Assembly (NCBI GenBank): GCA_014879875.1
Contig: JACSRF010000270.1
Coordinates: forward strand, 1-45,738
Reading direction: 5' to 3'
Origin: Anaerolinea sp.
Lineage (GTDB): Bacteria; Chloroflexota; Anaerolineae; Promineifilales; Promineifilaceae
DNA length: 45,738 nt
Shown: in pieces, positions 36,372 to 43,226 of the stretch
How positions within the stretch are numbered: position 1 is the stretch's first letter
Layout of the letters: each line of letters starts with the position of its first letter
Program-made: the position numbers and the translations under genes
The notes under the pieces: model-generated
Told to the model about the DNA's origin: nothing
Database searches by the model: none
The model's input: only the letters and a program-made list of their open reading frames with translations

Positions 36372-36392
36372 ACGGCCGTTTACCCCTCGGCC
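36359..36392. terminator. 34-nt palindromic hairpin between convergent genes
   Basis: A 20-nt perfect palindrome (36366-36385) centred on ACGGCCGT is flanked by GGCCGA and TCGGCC. The stop codon of the DUF2887 gene (36369-36371) lies inside it and the oppC-like stop follows at 36398. There is no T-run; it probably acts as a shared 3'-end hairpin. Confidence 0.7.
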
Positions 36393-36397
36393 AGTTG

Positions 36398-37375
36398 TTA
36401 CAGCTTCAGGCGCGGATCCAGCGCATCGCGCAGCCCATCACCCAAATAATTAAACGCCAGCGAGGCCATAAAAATCGCCAATCCCGGATACAACGCTTTC
36501 CATGGGGCCGTGAACATGTCCTTTTGCACATCTTGCAGCATGTTGCCCCACGTCGCTACCGGCTGCTGAATGCCGAACCCCAGGAAACTCAAGGCCGACT
36601 CTACCAGAATGACGTTGCTCAACCCCAATGTCGCATTGACGATAATGGGCGGCAGCGCATTGGGCATCATGTGGCGCAGGATAATTTGCAAATCACCCAA
36701 ACCCAACGCCTTTGACGCTTCCGTAAACTCCTGATTACGTAGGCTCAACACCATCCCCCGCGCCAACCGGCACGACCCCGTCCAACCAAACACGCTTAAA
36801 ATGAGGATAATGACCACCGCCTGGCTCCATTCTGGCGGCAGCGACTCAATGCGCAGGTTGCGCAAAATAGATGACAAGGTGAGCAACAACGGCAATGTGG
36901 GCAAGATGATGACAAACTCCACCACACGTTGAATCGAATTGTCTACCCACCGGCCAAAATAGCCAGAGACAGCGCCAAGAAACATGCCAACCGTTTCCTG
37001 GGCGAACACCACTGTAAAGGCGATAGTCAGTGACAGACGGCCGGCCACCAGCAAGCGGTACAGCACGTCACGCCCCAATTCATCCGTGCCCAACGGGTGC
37101 GCCGCCGCTGGCGCCGCATTGCGCGCCGCCAGGTCTTGGGTATCCCGCGCATAGTTAACATACTGGCCTCTGGACACATTGTAATAGGTAAGCCGATCCA
37201 TGACCATCGGGCCAATGATGACTAGGAGGATCATGGCAAGAAGCAAGGCCAAGCTGGCCGTCGCCAGCCGATGACGGCGCAGCCGTCGCCAATACGTTAC
37301 CAGAATATGTTCCGGTTTATCCGTTAACAAAGCTTCTGCTTGCAAAGCATTTACATCAATTTCTGCGACAGACAT
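36398..37375 (-). CDS. Oligopeptide/dipeptide ABC transporter permease (DppC/OppC type)
   Basis: Inner-membrane permease of 325 residues. OppC-like N-terminal extension, then a first helix; HPLGTDELGRDVLYRLL block; five more helices; cytoplasmic EAA loop EASKALGLGDLQIILRHMMPN; and the late FLGFGIQQPVATWGNML motif. It pairs with the upstream permease, 50 bp away. No binding protein or ATPase gene is visible on either side, so those must be encoded elsewhere. Substrate (peptides, nickel or sugars) is not resolved. Confidence 0.92.
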   Translation of the reverse strand: MSVAEIDVNALQAEALLTDKPEHILVTYWRRLRRHRLATASLALLLAMILLVIIGPMVMDRLTYYNVSRGQYVNYARDTQDLAARNAAPAAAHPLGTDELGRDVLYRLLVAGRLSLTIAFTVVFAQETVGMFLGAVSGYFGRWVDNSIQRVVEFVIILPTLPLLLTLSSILRNLRIESLPPEWSQAVVIILILSVFGWTGSCRLARGMVLSLRNQEFTEASKALGLGDLQIILRHMMPNALPPIIVNATLGLSNVILVESALSFLGFGIQQPVATWGNMLQDVQKDMFTAPWKALYPGLAIFMASLAFNYLGDGLRDALDPRLKL

Positions 37376-37425
37376 ATCATGCTCCTGGAGTAGTGTAGTG
37401 GTGTGTTAATCGTAAATCCTATATC

Positions 37426-38613
37426 TCATTCAAAACGAATGCGCGGGTCAACGACTGTGTACAACAGATCGCCGATCAACGTGGCGAAGACGACGAGAAT
37501 GGCAGTGATAAACAGCAGCGCCATCACAATCGGCCAGTCGTTGCGATTGAGGGCATCAATGAATAGCCGCCCCATGCCGGGATAGTTGAAAATGGTCTCG
37601 GTGACAATTGCACCGCTAAAAATGCCGGGAATCTGGAAGACGACAATGGTGATGAGGGGGATAAGGGCATTGCGCGCCGCATGTTTGACGATGACAACTC
37701 GTTCGCGCAGCCCTTTGGCGCGCGCGGTGCGCACGTAATCTTGCCGCAGCACTTCTAGCATTTGCCCACGCAGGAAACGGCTCCAGCCTGCCAGATAAAG
37801 CAAGGTTAACGCGCTGACCGGTAACACCAGGTGAACGATCCGATCCGCCAGGGATTTTGGCTGGATATTGAGCACTTGCTGTACGCTGCCCGGCAGCACC
37901 CGCGTCGTAAAGACATCCCCGGTGGGGAAGTAGGGCAGCCCCCACTCTCTAAATTTCAAGCCAAACAGGATGATCATGAGTAAGCCAAACCAGAAGATGG
38001 GCATGGCGATGCCGAAGAAGCTGAAGGTGGTGACAGCATAATCGAGCCGCGAGTATTGTTTGACCGCCGAAATGAGGCCAATCGGCACGGCAATGAGCAG
38101 AGAAATGACCGTGACGCTGGCCATGAGGATGACGGTGTTGACGACGCGGCTGCCGATAACGGCCGTTACCGTCTGCCCACGCGCCAATGACCAGGATTGC
38201 CCCCAATCCCAGCGCAGCACACCCCGACCACATGGCGAAGAGCCACGGCCGTCCCAGTCGCTGTTTGTGCCACCGGCTTGCTGGCACAGCGGCGATTGAT
38301 AATCAACCCATGTGCCGGTTGCCCACATTTTGGCGGCCGGGCCGGGATGCCCGATGGCGCTGCCCACTTCATCCAGCCAATCTTCACCAGCCATCCAGGT
38401 CAGGTAGGCCAGGTAAAAGGGTTTGTTTAAGCCTATCGCCGCTTCAAGGCGGGCAAGTTCTTGCGCGCTAAAGCGGTCCTTGGCATCGGCAGCCATATTT
38501 AAGCCAGACAAAGGGCCGCCAGGCACAGCATTCAACAGTCCATAGATGGCTACCGTCGCCATTAAGACGACTAAAATCATTTGAAAACCACGTCGAATCA
38601 GGTAATTGGTCAT
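37426..38613 (-). CDS. Oligopeptide/dipeptide ABC transporter permease (DppB/OppB type)
   Basis: Inner-membrane permease, 395 residues from ATG at 38613, chosen because AGGAG lies about 9 nt upstream. The N-terminal helix ends in LNAVPGGPLSG; the EAA loop is RTARAKGLRERVVIVKHAARNALIPL; FNYPGMGRLFIDAL lies near the end. The periplasmic loop after helix 1 is long and contains two cysteines (PLCQQAGG and SSPCGRG), a possible disulfide not usual for the family. First gene of the permease pair. Confidence 0.92.
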   Translation of the reverse strand: MTNYLIRRGFQMILVVLMATVAIYGLLNAVPGGPLSGLNMAADAKDRFSAQELARLEAAIGLNKPFYLAYLTWMAGEDWLDEVGSAIGHPGPAAKMWATGTWVDYQSPLCQQAGGTNSDWDGRGSSPCGRGVLRWDWGQSWSLARGQTVTAVIGSRVVNTVILMASVTVISLLIAVPIGLISAVKQYSRLDYAVTTFSFFGIAMPIFWFGLLMIILFGLKFREWGLPYFPTGDVFTTRVLPGSVQQVLNIQPKSLADRIVHLVLPVSALTLLYLAGWSRFLRGQMLEVLRQDYVRTARAKGLRERVVIVKHAARNALIPLITIVVFQIPGIFSGAIVTETIFNYPGMGRLFIDALNRNDWPIVMALLFITAILVVFATLIGDLLYTVVDPRIRFE

Positions 38614-38695
38614 GCGCTCATCTCCTGCATATCTGTAGCGCGATTTAGCCAATCGCGTTACGTTATTAAAACGGCCGTGTTGTTCCAGGCCGCTA

Positions 38696-40519
38696 TTAAT
38701 CGCCAGCCATGATGACCGGCAGGTAGGCGAAATTGGTAAACGTGGTCAGGCTATAAGCGGCATACACCTCATTCTTTTCAGGAAGCACACCATACTCTTG
38801 CCAGATTATGTAGACATTGCCAGTTGAATCTGCCACCGCCAACGCGCCTTTACCTTCAATATCGAAGTCAGTCTCTGGGCTATCTGTCAAATCTTGTGAA
38901 CCACTTTCGTTATCCCAATAATGCAGATTTGTCCCTTCACCGTCTAAACTGTTATCTTCCCAGGCGGCATGAGGGTCGCCGTTGCTATCTAGCCATAGCA
39001 TACGCGACAGCGAAGGAGTGGTATCACTGTAGACGCTCGTAATCGGCACAACGCTATTTGTAGCAGATTGCCACAGGAAATAAGGTGCTGTGGTGTTATT
39101 TTCAGTAGAGGCAAACAGCGCGTAGGCAGTCCCATTTCTGGCTATAAAGATGCTGCCAAATTCGGCCACACCGGGAATGATCGGATTGACGATGGGGCTA
39201 GACGCTAAATTTAACGCCCCGGTCACAACCTGCGTCTGGCCATCTGCCTGGTTGTAATAGAAATGTGAGTCCCCCTCGCGCCATAACACATGGGCCGTAT
39301 CTGTTTCATCCACCATCAATTTGAGTGTAACGACATCGGCCGGCGCCTGGCTATGCTCGGTAACGTTGACAGGTTCGGCCATATCTGAACGCCAATAAAA
39401 CACATCGTTCAGATGTCCCGGCCAGTTTGTATCGTTGTTTGACCAGACCAGGTGGATGTGATCACCCACCTGCCCGTTAGCTTCCAACCATGCGTTCGCA
39501 GATTGAGGGATAACTTGATCAACCTGGTTTACGCTGTCCCAATGGTGGGTAACGCCGGATTCTGCCCAAACCACGTGAGCATTACCATTCCCATCTTGCA
39601 GCAAACGAACAGATTGCAGTTCGGTAGAATTGGAAACCGGGTGATTGGTAGCGCCGACTGAATTCCAATGCCGATAGTCATACGCTGCCCCCCCCGGAGC
39701 TTCATTGCCCCATAAAATATGAAACACCCCGGCCTCGTTTAGAAAGTAACCCCAAACATATGCGTCACCACCTGATAGACCGGGCATAAGATTAACGGCC
39801 GTTTCTGTTTGTGAATTCCAATAAAAGGGCGCCAACTCGCTACCCAAATCCCGCCAGAGTACATGAATAGTGTCATTTTGAGCGGCAACGCCTAAGACTC
39901 GCACCGCATCTGGGCTAAAAAGTCCCGGAATGCCTTCTACAAATTGTGTCAACCCACCATTTTCTGACCAATAAAAAATATTGACGGCCGTTCCCTGGGT
40001 GGTGCTGATAATTTCAGACCAAAAGACATGGGCTTCATTTTCCTCATCCACAACCAGATACAAGTGAGCGGCATCATCATTGATCATCGTTGTATCGCTC
40101 AAACGAGCAGGAATGACCATGCCTGTTTTCCAAAAAAACACATCGTCTCCTGGAGAAGTCACGGCCTCCTCACTCCAGACGATATAAGCATGATTATTTG
40201 ATCCCACCGCCAGTTGGTAAGCGCCAAGGAGTCCGGTGGTGGCCGTTAAACGAGTTGCTGACTGATTTGGTAAGTGCGCATAAAACAAATCCGTATCCCA
40301 AGATGACCCTACAGAAACATATTCGCCCCAGGTCACATGAGCGCCAAAAGGGCCAGCTTGAATGAGTGTGGGGGTAGTATTGTAAACAGTGGACTCTCGG
40401 TCTGATAGTCGGTGTGTCATCAAACCCATAGATGCCGCTCTGCTTTGTTCTGCCTGGATATAAACAATGGCAAATAGACAACAAAAACCTACCGTACAAA
40501 GGACGAATTGCTTTTTCAT
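38696..40519 (-). CDS. Exported HVxWxE-repeat (propeller-like) protein
   Basis: 607 residues. Signal peptide from MKKQFVLCTVGFCCLFAIVY; ATG at 40519 follows AGGAG. The mature protein has about ten repeats of a pattern [AIF]-H-[VIL]-x-W-x-[ED/N] (AHVTWGE, AHVFWSE, IHVLWRD, FHILWGN, AHVVWAE, IHLVWSN, AHVLWRE, PHAAWED, YIIWQE), each after a D/G-rich turn. This spacing fits beta-propeller blades like BNR/sialidase or TolB repeats. It ends in FAYLPVIMAGD, a short YLP tail like that of the subtilases. The function is unknown. It is divergent from the NB-ARC gene. Confidence 0.8.
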   Translation of the reverse strand: MKKQFVLCTVGFCCLFAIVYIQAEQSRAASMGLMTHRLSDRESTVYNTTPTLIQAGPFGAHVTWGEYVSVGSSWDTDLFYAHLPNQSATRLTATTGLLGAYQLAVGSNNHAYIVWSEEAVTSPGDDVFFWKTGMVIPARLSDTTMINDDAAHLYLVVDEENEAHVFWSEIISTTQGTAVNIFYWSENGGLTQFVEGIPGLFSPDAVRVLGVAAQNDTIHVLWRDLGSELAPFYWNSQTETAVNLMPGLSGGDAYVWGYFLNEAGVFHILWGNEAPGGAAYDYRHWNSVGATNHPVSNSTELQSVRLLQDGNGNAHVVWAESGVTHHWDSVNQVDQVIPQSANAWLEANGQVGDHIHLVWSNNDTNWPGHLNDVFYWRSDMAEPVNVTEHSQAPADVVTLKLMVDETDTAHVLWREGDSHFYYNQADGQTQVVTGALNLASSPIVNPIIPGVAEFGSIFIARNGTAYALFASTENNTTAPYFLWQSATNSVVPITSVYSDTTPSLSRMLWLDSNGDPHAAWEDNSLDGEGTNLHYWDNESGSQDLTDSPETDFDIEGKGALAVADSTGNVYIIWQEYGVLPEKNEVYAAYSLTTFTNFAYLPVIMAGD

Positions 40520-40612
40520 AAAACTCCTGATTCGGACATTTAGAAGCAAGGCGCATGCCGTAACATTAACCATGTTTGTTAGAATAAGGGAAACGGGGGC
40601 ATAATTCTGGCG

Positions 40613-40637
40613 TTGATTTGTATCAAACCTGTATCAA
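40613..40637. promoter_or_regulatory. Possible operator: TTGAT/ATCAA repeats before the NB-ARC gene
   Basis: TTGATTTGTATCAA is an inverted repeat, and TGTATCAA occurs at 40619 and again at 40630, 11 bp apart (one helical turn). It lies 16 bp before the GTG of an HTH-bearing gene, in the divergent gap. Autoregulation is plausible but inferred. Confidence 0.4.
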
Positions 40638-40652
40638 TTACGAGAAAAAGCG

Positions 40653-43127
40653 GTGACAACTCCTTTCCGATTGGCTGATGTGTTAAGTGAATATGTGCAT
40701 CGTTCCGGGTACACAACGGGACAGTTAGCAAAACTAACGGCCGTACCCAAACCCACCATCGTCAACTGGCTAGAAGGACGGGTGAAACGGCCGCGCGAGC
40801 ATCAAGATATACTGCGCCTGGCCGTCGTTTTGCACCTGGATAGCCAGGAAGTAGAGCAGCTCCTGGCGGCCGCCGGGCAACCCCCACTGGCAGAATTGCA
40901 CGCCCAGGCGCAACAAAGCAACGACAGCGCAGCATTGTCCTTGCTACGTCCCTGGACAACACCGGCTGCTCCCCCGGCTAACAGACAAGTCCCTTTCCAG
41001 GCAACGGCCGACATCCCCTATTTCGTCGGGCGCGCCGCCGAGATCGCCGCCTTGCAAACGGCGTTATTGGCCGACACACACACAACCCTGTACAGCATTC
41101 AAGGCATGGGCGGCATGGGCAAAACAGCATTGGCGGCGCATCTGGCGTATTTGTTACGGCCGTATTTCCCCGACGGCGTCTTGTGGGCTAAGGTGAATAC
41201 TTCCGACACCATGTCCATTTTGCGCACCTTTGCGCAAGCGTATGGCGTGGACGTAAGCGGTTATGCCGACGTAGACAGCCGCAGCCGCTTGGTGCGCGAC
41301 TTGCTGGCGCACAAGCGGGCGCTGCTGGTGCTCGATGATGTGCAAACGAGCGAACAGATACAGCCGCTGCTGCCGCCGACCGGCCGCTGCGCCGTGTTGA
41401 TCACAACACAGCGCCACAACCTGGCGGCGCTGCGCCGGGCTAAACGGTTTGAAATACGGCCGTTCCCCCCCACTGGCAGCGAATCACTCGACCTGTTCGG
41501 CAACATTCTCGGCGCGGCGCGCGCTGCTGCCGAAAAGGAACTCCTACACGAACTAGCGGCGCTGCTCGGCCACTTGCCGCTGGCGTTGGACATTGCCGCC
41601 AGCCGCCTGGCCTACGAACCTGGCTGGTCTACGGCCGATTTTTTGCAGCGGATACGCCAGCAGCAGCGCCGCCTGGCGGAACTCAAGTATGAAGACCAGA
41701 GTGTACGCCTTTCCTTCGACGCCAGTTTTGCCGCCCTGACCGCGGCGCAGCAGCAGTTTTTGTCCCTGCTCAGCCTCTTTAGCGGCGAAGATTTCAGTGA
41801 TGACGCCGCCGCGCATGTCGCCGACCTCCCGCTGGCGGATGCGCAAGATGCTTTGCGCCACCTGTATGGGTTGTCACTGCTGCAAGCGGGACGGCCGTTT
41901 GCCGGGCAAGCGGCGCGTTATCAACTGCACCCCCTGCTGCGTGATTATGCGCGCCGCCCCTTGCAGCCAGAGACGACCATCTGGCAAACGGCCGTCGCCC
42001 GTCTCATCGCCTACTTTGTCAATTACGCGCAAACCTATCGCCGCGACAATGCCGCGCTGGAGCGGGAACAGGCCAACATCCTGGCGGCCTTACAGTTGGC
42101 TCAGGAGATGGGCGACGCGGCTTCGTTTGTGCAGGGCGTGAATGCGTTTTACTATTTCTGGGAAACGCATGGCCTGTACCAGATGGCCGGCGCTTACCTG
42201 GCGGCGGCGGAAACGGCCGCTGCCCACCTGGACGATCCCGCCGCCCAACTTGCCATTACTCACCATCACGGCCGTCTGGCGCAGCGGCAGGGTGACTATA
42301 TTGACGCAGAAATACGATTTGAGGCCGGGTTAGAATTAGCGCGCCACTTAGATGATCAGGAAACGATGGGCCATTTATTACGCGCGTTGGGGGTGCTGGC
42401 GGCCCGTCGCAGCGATTACGTACTCGCCGACGCTTATTACAAGGAAGGGCTGACCCAGGCGCGCGCGTTGGGGCATGGCGGCATGGTCAGCGATTTTTTG
42501 CGCGGCCTGGGCGTGCAGGCTTACGCGCGCGGCGATTTTGCCCGCGCCGAGGCGTTTTATGAGGAAGGGTTGGCGCTGATGCCCCAGAAGGACGAAACGG
42601 CCGTGCAGTCTGGCGGCATGTTGTGGGGGTTGGGCGTGTTGGCGCAGGAACAAGGGGACACAACCCAGGCCGAAGCATACTACCAACAGGCAGTGGCCCA
42701 GGCGCGCCAGCAGGGGCATCAGGAACGCCTGATTGTACTCTGGCGCAGTTTGGGAAGCCTGTACACGACAACCGGGCAATATGCGCAGGCGGCGGCAGCT
42801 TATCAAGAGGCATTGGCGCTGGCGCAGCAAATCGGCCATCGTTGGCAGCACGGGCGGACGCTCAGCGAGTGGGGCGAACTGCAATTGATGATGGGGGAGT
42901 GGGAAACGGCCGTTCACACCTTCGCCGAATTATTCCACCAGGCGCGCATTTTACAAAGTCAGGAACTCGTCGCCATCGCCCTTTACGGGCAGGCGCGCAG
43001 CGCCGCACATCACAATCAAAGGGACCAGTCACTTGCCAAAGGGCGTGAAGCGTTAGATACTTTTATAGCTATTGGTCACTATAAAGTACATGAAGTGCAG
43101 GCATGGCTGCATCAACTTGAAGCATAA
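40653..43127 (+). CDS. HTH / NB-ARC / TPR (STAND) regulatory protein
   Basis: 824 residues, cytosolic. Residues 1-60 form an XRE-like helix-turn-helix (GQLAKLTAVPKPTIVNWLEGR). Residues about 123-400 are a STAND NTPase: Walker A GMGGMGKTAL (151-160), Walker B ALLVLDDV (223-230), sensor VLITTQRH and LPLALDIAA. A winged-helix-like region follows. Residues about 470-820 are tetratricopeptide repeats (GDYIDAEIRFEAGLELA, GDFARAEAFYEEGLAL, GDTTQAEAYYQQAVAQA). STAND proteins act as ligand-triggered switches; here DNA binding would be the output. GTG start at 40653 with only a weak purine stretch upstream. A hairpin follows, then an exported protease gene. Confidence 0.9.
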   Translation: MTTPFRLADVLSEYVHRSGYTTGQLAKLTAVPKPTIVNWLEGRVKRPREHQDILRLAVVLHLDSQEVEQLLAAAGQPPLAELHAQAQQSNDSAALSLLRPWTTPAAPPANRQVPFQATADIPYFVGRAAEIAALQTALLADTHTTLYSIQGMGGMGKTALAAHLAYLLRPYFPDGVLWAKVNTSDTMSILRTFAQAYGVDVSGYADVDSRSRLVRDLLAHKRALLVLDDVQTSEQIQPLLPPTGRCAVLITTQRHNLAALRRAKRFEIRPFPPTGSESLDLFGNILGAARAAAEKELLHELAALLGHLPLALDIAASRLAYEPGWSTADFLQRIRQQQRRLAELKYEDQSVRLSFDASFAALTAAQQQFLSLLSLFSGEDFSDDAAAHVADLPLADAQDALRHLYGLSLLQAGRPFAGQAARYQLHPLLRDYARRPLQPETTIWQTAVARLIAYFVNYAQTYRRDNAALEREQANILAALQLAQEMGDAASFVQGVNAFYYFWETHGLYQMAGAYLAAAETAAAHLDDPAAQLAITHHHGRLAQRQGDYIDAEIRFEAGLELARHLDDQETMGHLLRALGVLAARRSDYVLADAYYKEGLTQARALGHGGMVSDFLRGLGVQAYARGDFARAEAFYEEGLALMPQKDETAVQSGGMLWGLGVLAQEQGDTTQAEAYYQQAVAQARQQGHQERLIVLWRSLGSLYTTTGQYAQAAAAYQEALALAQQIGHRWQHGRTLSEWGELQLMMGEWETAVHTFAELFHQARILQSQELVAIALYGQARSAAHHNQRDQSLAKGREALDTFIAIGHYKVHEVQAWLHQLEA

Positions 43128-43174
43128 TTTTTGTCTTGCGCTTCCTGACAATAGCGACACCCATTTGTGTCTTT

Positions 43175-43197
43175 CTTGTTTCCGATGTGGAAACAAG
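43175..43197 (+). terminator. Hairpin after the NB-ARC gene
   Basis: CTTGTTTCC (43175-43183) pairs with GGAAACAAG (43189-43197) around GATGT, followed by TCAATTTTA. It may be a weak intrinsic terminator, or a leader hairpin of the protease gene 30 bp downstream. Confidence 0.5.
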
Positions 43198-43226
43198 TCA
43201 ATTTTATACATCATGGAGGATGTACT

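Noticed and set aside
40653-43127. A complete defence system with the following protease as effector
   Set aside because: The protease has a signal peptide and prodomain and is exported, so an intracellular effector role is not supported. No other defence genes are present.
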